NCBI GenBank assembly: GCA_022605405.1
Contig: JABYQQ010000007.1
Location: forward strand, 62,001 to 126,000
Direction: 5' to 3'
DNA from: Earliella scabrosa
Taxonomy: Eukaryota; Basidiomycota; Agaricomycetes; Polyporales; Polyporaceae
DNA length: 64,000 bases
Shown here: piece by piece, positions 45,193-57,960 of the stretch
How positions within the stretch are numbered: the stretch's first letter is position 1
How the letters are laid out: every line of letters begins with the position of its first letter
The notes under the pieces: model-generated
What the model was told of the DNA's origin: nothing
The model's input: only the letters and a program-made list of their open reading frames with translations
The model's database searches: none
Translations under genes and position numbers: made by a program

Positions 45193-46780
45193 GCTTGAAG
45201 TGCACGCGCGAGAATTGTCAGGACAGATCCTCTGTGTCTCCGATGACCAGTGTCCGTATATTGATTGACCGAATGTATCTACCGAGTAGTAGCACCAATG
45301 GTTAAGTGTAGTCAGCGAACATGTTGAGCAGAGATGGCGGGAACTCATCGACAATTGACATATTTTAATTATCACGGCTGTCGCAGTCATACTTCATGTG
45401 CAGGTCAGCGATATTTGAGTCATTTGGAGCATATTGCCACAGAAGCAGACTAGTATCGAGGTCGCTCCCCGGGGTCGGAGTCTGCAGTTCGGAGTGCCCA
45501 CAGTTCTCCGGCATCTCCACCACCGCTAGCACTTCCGATTTTGATGTTTGAGGGCACATACTAGCTCCTCAACTCTTGATCGTCCATAACGACTCAGAAA
45601 GCGAGTCGAATTGGCAGCTTATAAACTTACTACTTGCTTGAGGAGCAGCCGTCATGGGCGCTCACTTGACTGTCTTACCTCATCAGCGCTTGTCCAGAAA
45701 TGGCAAGTTCGTTCTTTTTCTCTACCATCATCTCACGTTGAAGAGACACTGTCTCCAGAGCGCTGATAGCGGTCTTGTCGCTATACTGTCTACCTCGAAC
45801 CCTAGTCCCCGGCACTTTGAGACCGTGCTCACACCCGGCCCCAGACTCCGACGACATCATCACCGTACTAGGCTTCCTTTAACTCAAGCTGCAGCTGCAC
45901 AGCGCAGGGATGAATGCTCCCGAAGTGGAATGGAGGACTTCGGCTTCGACGTGACGCCTTGATCCCTGGGGTGCGCTAATCTCGCTGTGGCGGCTATGAT
46001 GGCATTCGCGAGCCGTCGGGAGTCACGTCCTCGGCGGCTCGACGGTACTATGACTCGTAGGTGCGTCTCCTGAACATGCGAAGAGTCCGGGTGAGGTACC
46101 ACTGTGTGGTTTGTACGTGAGTGCTAGCAAGTGCCCATTTTGGGGTGATGCTTACGCTCAACTCGAAGTTTGCGACGCCTGATGGTTTGAGGTGCCTGTC
46201 TCACTTTGGCGTCAGACCCTCGTAGCCTATCGTGTTACGTGTACTAATGAAGCTTCTACAGAGCTGAGCCCGCACGGCACGAAGTATCCTGGCCATGAAG
46301 ATCTAGTGGGGCCAGACGCCGCCGTCTTCTCTTGCTCCCATGCGTAGGCGCGGCTCGGCGAACAACCGACGTACTTACTTGAAACCTTCACGCCATACAT
46401 TGTCACAGCAATGCTTCAACAGATGAACACACACTTGCGAGATCGACCTGTATCCTTTCCCTGCTGGTCATAAAGAAGGGTCAACCTCATGGCGCTCATA
46501 TGCAAATCAGGTGTTTGTCAGACGGGCAACGTGGTTCAGAAACATCGGCACGTCTGTCTCTGCAAGTCCCGTACAGGACCCGTTCTTCGGCGCGCCCAGG
46601 GAACTGGACTAACTAGTGACGCGCCGTCTTCGACGAAAGCGCGATCACCGGTGTAAAGGCGAAGCACACCGGATTGCCAGCTTTACGCTCAGGATCCACT
46701 TGGCTTGCAGCTCGCGTCTGCCTGGCGTCATCATCTAAGGACCCGAACACATAAAGGCTCGCTCTCGACCTGCGCTCTCT
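45193..46780. other. Spacer between LysM 1 and LysM 2
   Basis: No gene was supported. The stretch at 45651-45730 resembles part of the region upstream of LysM 1. A CATAAAGG TATA-like element lies at about 46750. Confidence 0.5.
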
Positions 46781-46812
46781 TCACTGCTCAGCTCCCCCCT
46801 CAAGCTTGCAGT
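46781..46812 (+). promoter_or_regulatory. Shared leader element of LysM 2
   Basis: TCACTGCTCAGCTC, a C-run and TCAAGCTTGCAGT form the same element as at 44508 and 50455. It lies 48 bp before the ATG. Confidence 0.55.
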
Positions 46813-46859
46813 ACACGCCTCGTCTCTCGCATCCTCATCGCTCGATTCATCGTTGAGTC

Positions 46860-47465
46860 ATGTTTTCCCGCATCGTCCTCGCTGCACTTCTGTCCGCTGC
46901 TATGGCCATCGGTGCTGGTACGCAACACACACGCATGCTGCCGCCCTGACTGACATATTGCTCTATTCCCAGTGCGCGCCCAGGTGGATTGTGCTCGCAA
47001 CTACACAGTCATGCCCGGTGACACCTGCGACAGCATCTGCGCGGCAAACAGCGTCTCATCGTCAGTAGCTGGTGTTCTCTTGCCACAAGTATATATTGAC
47101 CATGATCGCATCTATGCTCCAGTTTCCAGCTCGCAAGTGTTAACGTGAACGAGATCAACGCGGCGTGCAGCAACCTCTTCGCCGGTGAGGTACGTTGCGT
47201 CTTTCCTCCATCATCGCCCTGTCGCCTTCAGAACTCATGATTTTTGTCCCTGCTCTAGGTTCTTTGTCTCGGCATCGGAGGTCACGACTGCCAGGTCGTG
47301 CATGTCGTCCAGGCCGGAGACACCTGCGCGGCGATCGCCCAGGCTGCAGGCACAACGCTTGACATCCTCCTCGCGAACAACCCGAACGTCAACCCGGGAT
47401 GCAGTAATATCCGCCCCGGCGAGGTGCTATGCACGGCTGACGAGATATTTGTGTCCCGCGCTTGA
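46860..47465 (+). CDS. Secreted two-LysM protein 2
   Basis: Four exons (46860-46917, 46973-47060, 47123-47189, 47259-47465) give 139 residues. The signal peptide is MFSRIVLAALLSAAMAIGA. LysM 1 is CARNYTVMPGDTCDSICAAN with FQLASVNVNEINAACSNL; LysM 2 is CQVVHVVQAGDTCAAIAQAA with LLANNPNVNPGCSN and IRPGEVLCTA. It is secreted, with no tail after the second domain. Exon sizes 2 and 3 (88 and 67 nt) equal those of LysM 3 and 4, showing recent common origin. Chitin binding is inferred from the family. Confidence 0.93.
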
Positions 47466-48315
47466 GGGAGTATACGCAAGGATCGTATAGACAGTGTTCT
47501 GACGGTGCATCCGATGACCCGGGTGATGTCAATAAAGGGACTTGTGTCAACGACTGTCCAGTTCGATCAACGAATTCGAGCTCTGGACGGCGGCCGATGC
47601 TCGAGCTACGCGTCTTGTCACGACGACCAACCCTCCATCGCATATGCGCCATCGGCATGAAGAACGGATCAAAGACTCGGAGTCACTTACCGGCCTTTCT
47701 GCAGCCTGTCGACACCTACTATTGGGCCCATAATCTGACTCAACTTCAGGTTCCACATCCCACATTCGAGGGTGCATCACACCTCTTCACGAGGCTTCAC
47801 CATTCCACTAAGTCTTCTCTAGTAGCGCTCATTGTATTGGCAGCACTGCGTCGTTCGCATGGTACTGCAAATAGCGCGGCATAAAAGCCCCGGCGAGGCT
47901 AGACGTCCTCTATCCGGATTGATGGGCTTCAGCGTGGTGACACCGTTCTATAGACGATGATTGATCAATTCAACTGAGGTCAAGGTATCATGCAGCCCGT
48001 TAGGAGGTAACATGTGGCCGTCATACCCGTTTACTCTCACAAAATGGACGTCGTGGGTAATGGAATCCTGCGAAGCATGTCGTTTTTCGGTTGAGTGCGT
48101 GATTCTGTCTTCATTGAACGGTTTGTCGCCCTGATTACCCAGATCAGGGTCCTTATCATGGAGGAATGGTGTTCCTAAGCACGAGCTCCTAGAGTCCTAA
48201 CTGTACAATCGTCTGTTGGCTCAAAAGGCAGCTCATGGTAGCATTCTATCGGCTCTCAAGCTCTCCTCTTCGCTTTCCCTGTCTGACCCTATCTCAACAA
48301 AGCGCTTCAAGGACG
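47466..48315. other. Spacer between LysM 2 and LysM 3
   Basis: No gene was supported. Confidence 0.5.
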
Positions 48316-49117
48316 ATGTTTATGCCGACTCGATTGACGTTGGCAACTGCCCTCTACTCAGGCCTGATAATTCCTGGCAGTACGGTGCAACCCTCATCAT
48401 GTGCTGCCCCAGCTTTATCATTGACGACATTTCTCAGTACGCACCCAGGCAAACTGTGCTCGTAGACACACTGTCGTCCGCGGTGAAACCTGTGAAGGCA
48501 TCTGCGAAAGAGAAGGGGTATCGACGTCAGTAAGAAGCTAGTCATTCACCGGGCATGCACTTACTGCGGGGCTTCATCTAGCTTTCAGCTCGCAAATGTG
48601 AACAAGGGAATTATCAACGCTGACTGCACCAATCTTGAGCTTGGCCAGGTACGCATTCTAGACTTCCCTCGTACGAAGTTTCGGACTCGCTGACGAACCA
48701 CTCCCACCCTCCCTGCTCCCACCCTCTTCCTTTAATCACATCATTCCGTTATGGTGATAGACGATATGTCTCGGGATCTTTGGCCAGGATTGCCAGGTCG
48801 TACACATCATTGGGCCCGGTCAAACCTGTGAAAGTATTGCCCGGGCCGCAGGCACTACCGTCAATATCCTCCTCGCAAATAACCCGAACGTGGACAACGC
48901 GTGCACAAACCTAGAGATAGGGCAGGTTCTATGCACAGCCGACGATGTCTTTGTCTCGGCTGCCCCACCTCCGCCTAGGACAGTGACTGAGACCAGGACC
49001 ATCTCAGTTACAACGACTCGGACCCTCCCAGTCACCACGACTGTCACGGCGCCTTCCACTAACACCACACCCATCACTACGACTATCATAACCATGGCGT
49101 CGTCTTTGCCATTTTGA
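48316..49117 (+). CDS. Secreted two-LysM protein 3 with Thr/Pro-rich tail
   Basis: Four exons (48316-48379, 48438-48525, 48582-48648, 48761-49117) give 191 residues. The start was chosen because only this ATG joins in phase 1 to exon 2, as in the paralogues; it gives a weak signal-like MFMPTRLTLATALYSGLI. LysM 1 is CARRHTVVRGETCEGICERE, with FQLANVNKGIINADCTN; LysM 2 is CQVVHIIGPGQTCESIARAA, with LLANNPNVDNACTN and LEIGQVLCTA. After the second domain comes a tail of about 50 residues rich in Thr, Pro and Val (APPPPRTVTETRTISVTTTR), typical of O-glycosylated linkers. LysM 1 has diverged most (RGET for PGDT), so its ligand affinity may differ. The 5' leader element is poorly conserved here. Confidence 0.85.
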
Positions 49118-50338
49118 ACATTTTCAACTCTTCGCGTCTTGGAGTTGAGGAGCCTGCCACTGGCCAGTGATCCGAGGGAAGTGTGACTTACCTTAACAGA
49201 GTACGAAAGGCTCTTGAATGAAGCGGTTCCAGTTCACGTACGCGTCTCGAGCGAAAGATTTGACAGAGGAAACGAGTGTAATCTGAACTGGCAGTGAACA
49301 TACATGATAAGCAGCAACCGTAGTACTTACATGCAGTGAAGCGCCTACTAGACGTCGGCGTCATCAAGCGCCTAACTGGTGATCTTCTCTTCCTACCACA
49401 ACACCCGGTCACAAGGCAAGAGAGAGGACGGCAAAGCGGATGCCGATACAACCGTTCAAACACCTTCATATCAAATAATCTCCTCAAGTTGATCTGCCTC
49501 TGGCGGGCCGCCGTGAGACATTCAACTCGGAGCCGATTCAGAGCTCTCAGGCTTCAGCTACGTGTATCATCTTCGTCCCAATAACAGGATCCATTCCCGA
49601 CATGGGTAGAAGACACGCCGGGAAAAGGAAACACGGTAGGGCTAATTTCTGGGCATCGCGCTCACGCTCGCAGCCAACCCGAGTGACGCCGTCGGTCACT
49701 GCGGTTGTCCAGGGATGCGTTCTACTCGAGCTGTTAGACAGGTACGCCGAGTCGCAACTGAATGTTCGCCTCCGATGACTCGACCGGCAAGACTCTTCTA
49801 GGCTTTTGGTTCTCGCCCCTGAGATCATCCTGCCGTCCTTGTCGGCGTAATGGCGCAGAGCTATAAATACCTGTCGGTCAAACACTCAGCGTCTGGGGAC
49901 AAGTACTCCAAGCCATACGACGACGGGATGTTATGAGGCTGCAGTGATGCAGCTATGCACCACACACCGAGTGAAGAACCTTCCCAGTCCTCTTGGCCAG
50001 GTTTTGCCCCTGCGACATCGCAATAACACATTGACAGATGGACACGGTAAGCGCGGTCATTCCAGCCATTCGCCGCTCATATGTAATTCGCACAGTAACT
50101 GTGGATGGGCGGGGATCTGAATAGACATCACAGCCGGAGCGAAGCTGTCAAATAAACATGCCATAAACCCTCACGCGCACGACCCGCTCTGACTCGGAGT
50201 CGCCCTGAACAGGCCCCGCCCATCAGCCCGTCCGTCTTCTCCGGACACATAGGCGATGTCTATTCTGTGAGTAGGAGAGCCACGAAGCACACATAGATCC
50301 AACTAGGAAAGTTACGACCCTATGTCCTGACTACATTC
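49118..50338. other. Spacer between LysM 3 and LysM 4
   Basis: No gene was supported. Confidence 0.5.
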
Positions 50339-50424
50339 GTGGTGTGAGACCGCCCACGAGTCATACATGCTCCTTCGCCTAAAGCATCGCGAGTCCCGCT
50401 ACCGTGACCATCAGAGGGGTGGGG

Positions 50425-50430
50425 TTAAAA
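50425..50430 (+). promoter_or_regulatory. TATA-like box of LysM 4
   Basis: TTAAAA lies in GGGGTTAAAAGGGAGCC, about 95 bp before the ATG. The same sequence is kept in the permuted copy (minus strand, near 38130). Confidence 0.5.
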
Positions 50431-50454
50431 GGGAGCCTTCAGCTACAACTCTCC

Positions 50455-50484
50455 TCACTGCTCTGCCCACCTCAAGCCTGCAGT
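50455..50484 (+). promoter_or_regulatory. Shared leader element of LysM 4
   Basis: TCACTGCTCTGCCCACCTCA continues to AGCCTGCAGT and matches the elements of LysM 1 and 2. Confidence 0.55.
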
Positions 50485-50522
50485 ATCTTCCCCCTCTCAG
50501 TTCTACACCCACTACGAGCATC

Positions 50523-51194
50523 ATGTTCTTGCGCTCTACCTTCGCCACCGCCGCCGTCCTCGCGGCCGCTGCCCTGTCCTGTACGCCCTTCGTCTCTCGT
50601 CTCTCATATCATGCTTCTGTTTCCCAACCTGACTAGCAGCCTTGTCAGCGCGCGCCCAGATGATCTGTACTCGCAACTACACTGTCGTCCCCGGCGACAC
50701 CTGCGACGGTATCTCCGCCAAGGCGAGCGTCTCGACGTCAGTGATTCCCGCTCTCCCGAGTGATATAACCTAACATTGGTGCTCCAGCTTCCAGCTCGCA
50801 AACGTGAATCGGAACACGATCAACGCTGGTTGCACGAACCTCTTCGTCGGCGAGGTAATATACCCTCCCTACCTTTCAGTCATGTATCGCTCCCTCATCG
50901 ATTTGCTTTCTCCCTCCACCTGCATAGGTTCTCTGCCTCGGAATCCTAGGCCAAGACTGCGAGATCGTGCACGTCGTCGCGGAGGGCGACAACTGCGAAG
51001 TCATCGCCCAGGCCGCGGGCACGACCACCGACATCCTCCTCGCCAACAACCCGAACGTCGACAGCCAGTGCACCAATATCTACCCCGGCGAAGTCTTGTG
51101 CACGGCTGACGTCGTCGTCGCTCCCTCGGCCACGGCGACGGTTGTCGCGACGCCTGTGTTGTTCACGCCCATCTTGGGCTCTCCCGCCGCTTGA
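50523..51194 (+). CDS. Secreted two-LysM protein 4
   Basis: Four exons (50523-50580, 50649-50736, 50788-50854, 50928-51194) give 159 residues. The signal peptide is MFLRSTFATAAVLAAAALS. LysM 1 is CTRNYTVVPGDTCDGISAKA, with FQLANVNRNTINAGCTN and LFVGEVLCLG; LysM 2 is CEIVHVVAEGDNCEVIAQAA, with LLANNPNVDSQCTN and IYPGEVLCTA. A short Ala/Thr/Val-rich tail follows (APSATATVVATPVLF). The segment 50339-50865 (promoter through exon 3) is the source-like arrangement of the permuted copy at 37780-38308. It is probably a cell-wall-associated or secreted chitin-binding protein. Confidence 0.93.
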
Positions 51195-52303
51195 GTGCAT
51201 AGGTAGACTACTATGGGACCACTTGTAGGGAGTTAGGTATTTGACTGATTGGGTTATGAGCGCCTCGCGTACTCGTCATGTCTGGACTCGAACGAAGAAC
51301 CTTTCATTCGCCAGAACAAGTAGTAGACTCCGAGCGATAGTAACCTTCAATCAGATTGCACATTCACTGCGTTCCCGCCGCCCTCATTAGAGAAGCGAAC
51401 CAGGCGAAATCGACAATAAACAGACAGGAGGCAGCAAGGTATTCATGAGGAAAATAGATAATATAGTCATAAAATCAAACAGGCAAATGCGAGCACGAAC
51501 AGACGTCAGGCAGCAATGTACTTCCGATCCAGGACCGATAAGAGTACGTCATCTGTTTCTGACCAAACTAGTCCTTGTGCTCTACCGTCAGAGCATGCAT
51601 ATACAGACGCATACAGGGCGTGTGATTGTGCCGAGATGTGTGGAGCTGCGACATGACCTGACAGGAGCAGATACTCTACACGTAGCTGGACCGACCTGCT
51701 CTGTCTCACAAGCAGCTAAGATGATTAGATAATGGATTCATGCGACTATGTCATCTATTCGGACGGTCAACTATGTTATCTAATCAGAATCCCTGAATAG
51801 GTCGTTGTACCCACAAATACTCGACTTGCTTATCTATGTGCTAGACAGCACTGACAGCCCCTGGAACGCAGTGATTGGCAGATAGCGGGACAGCAAAACA
51901 CGATAGCAACAGACATAGCAATACAATGCACGTGCGAGAGACGAGACAGATAACATGCGTACTACGAGAGGGGTTTCCGTAAGATATCCGAGTGCGAGAC
52001 ATCCGTGAAGGCGTAGAAGGGATAGTGATGCAGTAGAGCGAAAGCGACAGTGGTACGTTGGGACGTGCGAGATTGCGATCGTGACTAAGTGGGGATATCA
52101 GTCTAGATGTAGAGCAAGGTATCTGTAGCAGTTCCGGTGCGAGAGTGAAGCGATAGAGGGATGGTGATGGGACAGAATGGGATATCGGAGGTGGTAGATG
52201 GGTGTTACGAGATGAGGTAGATGAATGCGAGACAAGAAACAGGAGATGTCACCGGCCAGGAAGCAGCAACACAGATAGGAGAATAAGATAGTACAGGGCA
52301 TCC
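51195..52303. other. Convergent 3' region
   Basis: About 1.1 kb between LysM 4 (+) and the histidine kinase (-). It is AT-richer and has no supported gene. Confidence 0.5.
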
Positions 52304-55300
52304 TCATCGGTGTTGAGACTGCGGCGGCCTCTGTAACCGACGTAGTGTCTCCTCTAGATCTGCAGTCGATAATCAACTTGTATTCACCGAATTGGTGCGA
52401 CGATGAAGCACTCACCAGCCAGTTTCAGTGGCTTCGGTAGGAAATGGTCCATGCCAGCGGCCTTGCACTCTCCCTCACTCTCTTGCGTGACGTTTGCGGT
52501 CAGAGCGATGATAGGCAAGTGGTCCGGCAGCTCTCCGCTCTGCTCCAGCTCGCGGATCTGTTTCGTTGCCTGAAAACCGTCGAGAACTACAGGAAGATGT
52601 GAGATGTGAGTGAACAGTTCGTACGAGCAGAGTTTGCGAATCGCCGTACCTGGCATCTGGCAGTCCATCAAGCAGCACACGAAGTAAGTCTGTCGGATCG
52701 CGTCGATAGCCTGCTTCCCGTCGTTCGCAGTCGTCACTTCGTATCCTAGCTTCTCTAGAAGCCGACAGCCCAGCCTCTGGTTGACCTGCAGATGACGTCA
52801 TCGTCAGCATCGTGCGCGAAACTACGACGGTAGCACAACTCAAAGCTTACCGCATTGTCTTCCACGAGCAGCACCTTCCCCTTCTCAGGCACCTCAACCG
52901 GGGCGGTACTCCTGACGGGAGATAGCGGTATCGGCTCGCCTTCTTTGCCAGTCGTATCCGCGACGTCCATCCGCACAGCTTCCTTCTCCCTAACCGCAGG
53001 CGACGGCGAGAACGACGCAGAAGGTGCCTTCTCGTCCACCGGCAACGCGAAGCGCACCTTCGTCGCCTTGATATGCGCGCCCATGTGCTCCGTCGGCGCC
53101 TCGAGCCACTCCAGCACCGCGTGCATGATCACGGGGCGCTTCACAAGCACGACGTTCCGCCCTTCGTTCAGCTCGGGCTCGAGCGGAGAGAGGTCCTGCG
53201 TGTCGGAGTGCACGACGAACATAACGACCGGGGTGGAGGACGGGGAGGAGCCCATGAGACTACGGAGCGCGGGAGACTTGGACACCGTGTCCGCGTCCGT
53301 CCAGATCGTGTCGACGTCCTTGACGAGTTCTTCCGCGGACGACGTATGCGACCCTGGCAGCGCTGTGTACCCATACTGCCCCCATAGTCTGATAAGTTGT
53401 TCCTGCGTACGCGGATCGCGATACACGACGCGCAGCCTCCTCGTCGCGTCAGGGGGAGGCACGTATCCGCCTAGTGGCGAAGGCGAGCGAGATGGCAATG
53501 TCACGGGCAAGTCCACGATGAACGTGCTGCCTTCGCCTTCCACCGACTGGCAATCTACGGTGCCGGACATCCGCTGGACAAGGTGCTTGACGATGCTAAG
53601 GCCTAGGCCAGTGCCTTGACGGTGCTGCCGGGTGAGGGAAGTATCGGCTTGCCGGAAGGGTTCGAATAGCGCGCTGCGGAAGCTTTTCGGAATCCCGCAT
53701 CCCGTGTCAGAAACCTTGATGCAGAGCTGCGTGGGACCGCTCATGGAGACGGAAAGGCAGATGTAACCTTGTTCGCAGAACTTCTGCGCGTTAGAGAGGA
53801 GCTATGGTTCGATGTGCGTTAGTGGAATACCTACGAACTATTTGACACTAATCCTTACATTCATCAGTATCTAGGCTCGCAGTGTCAGTTTCACGAGCTC
53901 CTGAGTGCGCTACGATACAACTCACTCTGAAAGCATAGGTCTCGTCCAGATATACTGCGTGTGGAACATCCTTCGCGACCCAGACGATCACGTCCACGCC
54001 CGGAGAGCCTGGCTGAATGCCTCGCGCCTCTGTGATCTTCGCAATGTCTTCGATCATCTTGCGGACCTCCATGTGAACTGGACGTGCCGAAAGCTCCACA
54101 TTATTGCGATCGAGCTAGCATAACACGAGTCAGTAGGACTCCAAATGCGTGTTCGCAGAAACGAACCTTGCTGAAGTCTACAATGGGGCCCTGTATGAGC
54201 GGAGTAACATTACGGACGAAGTAATCACTCACCCAACACGTTCCCAGCGATGACGTTGATCGCATGACAGGCCTGCTGGATACTGGTGACATAGAGCGAC
54301 TGCTCCTCCGTCAACTCCGTCCGCGCCAGCAGTTCACAATACCCATTCACGGTATGTAGCGGCGTGCGGATCTAATCTTCACATGAGTGCACGTCATGAG
54401 AAAGGCGGCAAGGTACTTACCTCATGACTGGCAACGGAGATGAACTGCTGCTTCAGTTCGATCGCTTGCTCAGCTGCCTCCTTTTCTGCCATGATTCTCC
54501 AAAGTCTGCGCTTCGTCAGAATCATCTCCGCCATTCTGTTCCGCGCGGCGATAGCGGCGTGCGCGAGCACCGCGTTCGAGACCACGCAGACCGCGACCGC
54601 GATGCCTAGGATCGTGAAGGGCAAGAACGCGGGGTATCCTGCATCCGGAGTGGACGGAGCACGTGTGTAGAATGTAGCCGCGGCCATGCCTATGTTCGAT
54701 GACGTTCGTTAGGTTCCCATGAAGGAGCGGAGCGTGGTTCATACCTGTGTAATGCATAGAACAGCAACCTAAAGCTGCGATGGCGCTGAATGCCATCTGC
54801 TGGCCGAAGTGCGTTTCCATGTGGGTCATGAACATGCACCCGACAAAGCAAACGGAGAACGCAACCACGTAGGACAACCCAACAATGCGCAGATCCCACA
54901 CGATGCGACCAGCAGGAAGTTTCATCGCCCACATTCCTGTGGTTGGAGGTGAGCTGGTGGGGCGGTGAGCTACATGCGTCTGACACGTACCGCAGTAGTG
55001 CATGAAGACGATCGCGCTAGCCCATATCGATGCACGGATGAACAGGAAGACGCTGATAGATCGGTAATGCAATTTGGCCCAATACCGCCAGCCGAACTCT
55101 GGCAAAGGGCGTTCCCTCGCCCGCGCCTTGATTCGCAGGCGCGTCTCCCGGCTGAGCCCTGCGCGGAGTGGCTCGCCCCACGAGCTCGATGATGAGGTAG
55201 CAAGCGTCGTACCTGAAAGGTTACGCGTGAATGAAGAGGAGTCAGAGCTTGACGTCGTCGTTGACGAACTATTCGGCGTCGAAGCGCGAGATCCGCGGGA

Positions 55301-56394
55301 ATAGCCTGCTGATGCGAGTGCGCGCTGAAGCAGACGATGGCGTGTCGACCTCACAGGTGACTGGTTCGGCATCCCACCATCGCCCGACATTGAAAACGAA
55401 GGCCGCCGCCGAGTGCCTGGAAGTCTAGAGGGTCCGCTTCCAGGGGTGGACAAGGCATCCTGGTTGCTCTCGGCAGAGATAGGAGCCGCCGAGCGCCCTT
55501 CTCGTCCATCGTCTGGTTGATCTTCGTCACTACTGCCTTGATTATCCTCGTCGTCCTCGTCGGCCTCGTCGTCAGCTGGAGCGTCGTCCGTTACGGTCAT
55601 GCGATCTTCCGCGTCCGTCGTTTGCAAGGGTGCATAACCCGCCTCGAGGTCTGGAGTCCGACGACCAACGAAAAGGTTGACCACACTGGCGCAGATTCCG
55701 TGATTCCATCGCGAGAATGTCTTGACCGTTGTGGAGTTCTCGAGCGTTTCGGAGGCATACGGACTTGCGAGTGCAGCAAATGTGAAGCCGACTGCGACAA
55801 CCGCCGAAAGCACAGTCAAGACGATGTCGTAGCCGACTTGCACGTCGAGGCGGCATGCAAGCATGCCAACTGGGATGTTATTTCAGTACAAGCGCGCGCC
55901 TTCATATGTCAATGCTGCGCGGAAGCGGCAGGAATGCGGCATCATCGCTGCTTTAGCCAGCCAGACACAAATCGCTCTCAGAACGGCGCCGACAGAGCAC
56001 GGCCAGGGGGTGCAGAGTAGGAACAGAACTATCCGTTAACAATGCTCGAATCGCCAGGGAATTGCGCGAACAACGACACCGCCCATCCCTTGCAGCAAAT
56101 TGAGCCAAGAGTGAGCCTGAGACACTCACCGAAGTGCATAGACCAAATTGCACAGAATCCAAACGCGATACTCGCAACGAACGTCCAGAGTGTCTTGAGA
56201 AGGGTGCTACGAGTGTACTTTGCGTGAATCATGATCTGCGTGCTTGTATACGCGCCGAGCCACGAAATAAGGTAGGAGAGGGCGACAAGCTGGCAACGAC
56301 ACGTATTAGGCGAGCGAATGGTGAGCAGAAAATAGAATGTGCGGACCTCCGGCGCCCATTGCGGGGTGAGCTTGCGCTCAGGTCGGTCGTCCAT
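52304..56394 (-). CDS. MHYT-domain hybrid histidine kinase
   Basis: This is a membrane sensor kinase with its own receiver domain, feeding a phosphorelay. The start is MDDRPERKLTPQWAPE at 56394. The MHYT sensor region has motifs MHF-VGM, MHYC-GM and MHYTGM within several membrane helices. A long acidic Ser-rich cytosolic loop (DDEADEDDEDNQGSSDED) interrupts it. The H-box is SHE-IRTPLHTV, with an intron between Glu and Ile. The ATPase part shows NNVELSARPVH, VSDTGCGIP, FEPFRQAD and GTGLGLSIVKHL. After a degenerate middle segment comes a receiver with VLLVEDNAVNQ and LMDCQMP (phospho-Asp) and KPLKLA. A last exon gives DLEETLRRLQRPPQSQHR, ending at 52304. The family is known to combine MHYT with signalling outputs; the ligand is unknown (bacterial MHYT is proposed to bind copper and sense gases). 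Confidence 0.93.
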
Positions 56395-57960
56395 GGCGTT
56401 GCCGCGGACGTCGAGAGGAACGGCGAGGACGCGTTGTCGGACGTGGCGAACAACGGGGAGAAGGCGGGTAGAGGGTGTTGAGGATGGAGACAGAACTGCC
56501 ACGGGCGTTGGGATGCATCCAATGTCGAGCCGTGGGCCAACCGTGGGCCATCATGCGCGGATGCAGTCGACGACTATGACCTCATGCTAACATAAGCACT
56601 ACTTCCATTCCTGTCCCGCGGCATCTCGGCGCGGCAACCGCCCCTGTTCCTCGCAGCACTCGCTCAGAGGCCATGCCCTGCAGTGCGCCAGCTGCACCTC
56701 CCGATTACATCCGCAGAGGGAGGTTAAGTCTGCTCCAGTCGGACGTTCAAACGACCTTGGAGCGGGTAGGGCGTCTAGGTTGCCTCCTTCGGCGCCTCCG
56801 CCCCACTTCATGACCTTAGAACCACCATTAGTCAGCATGGTTAATCAAGGCACTGCCCTCCACACGGCAGCTCCTCTGCCTGTTCAATTGCGAGCATTAC
56901 CGCCCAACATGGGCGTAGACCGCGGACACTCAGGTGCCGCGATTTCTGCGTCTGGTACGCAGGGGAACGTGTCTTAAGAGTCTGAGGCTAATCAGATATC
57001 TTTCAGTCCTCAACGAGCGGGATTCTCGGGGCTTCTCACTTCCACGTGCTGAGCCGAGGGCTAATCTTATATCGGCGCGCTGGTCATCCGATACGGTCTC
57101 CTAGTTTCCAGATCCCGATTGCCTCCTCTCTAAGACTCTCCCAAGCTAAGTAGCCGACTCACTGCAGTCACAAGGTTCCGAGCACTTGCGATGCATAGGC
57201 TGACCGTGGACAGTTTATATTGAACGCTATCCTCTGCCACTATACCCGGGTCAGCACTAGCACCCGACTTGTCCGCGTCGTGTCACGGAGAAGTCTCCGA
57301 GTCAGCCGACGACTACAGGCCGGGACAAAGTTAGTCACTTGCCACCTACGTCCCCGTTGGTCTCGCAAAGTAGCGCCGAGCGCTCTGAGGACGCTCTCGG
57401 GGGCCATTGAAGACACTAGAAGACAAATCAAACCGTTCGATCATCCTCGAATGGGACAACTGCGATTGGATACTGACGCCTTGGAAGTGTCAGTCAACAG
57501 TTGATGTAGCAGTACTCGACCGCCTTACTACACGACGGTCCTAGTATCAGTACAGGTTCATCTATGGCACTAGTAGTAGCGACCGACAGGCTGCTGGCGG
57601 TAGAACGGGGTTGTTCATGGACCCTGACCACGGCGTCTCCCTCGTCGCATCGTATCTGGAACCGACTTGAGCCTGACCTGTGGAATGTTCCATGGTACAA
57701 CAGTATACCAAGAGGGCCTGGGGAGCATGCCTGACGATAGTACTTCGTCGCGCTTGTCGTGCCACACTAATTCTTACGGGACTCGTCATGGAGATACCTA
57801 GAAGGCTAGAACATCACCTATGTTCGGCATACCGGGATCTAGCCACCCATGGGAGAAGTCTAGCCATGGCAGTAATGGCATCAGTCCAGTTCGAGCACGA
57901 TGGCATTTAAGGGGGCAGACGGCGCACCTGCCAGTGAGACTTCACATGCACAAGTCATAG
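56395..57960. other. Intergenic, no supported gene
   Basis: It covers the 5' flank of the kinase and the 3' flank of the next gene. Only short frames without domains were seen. Confidence 0.5.
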
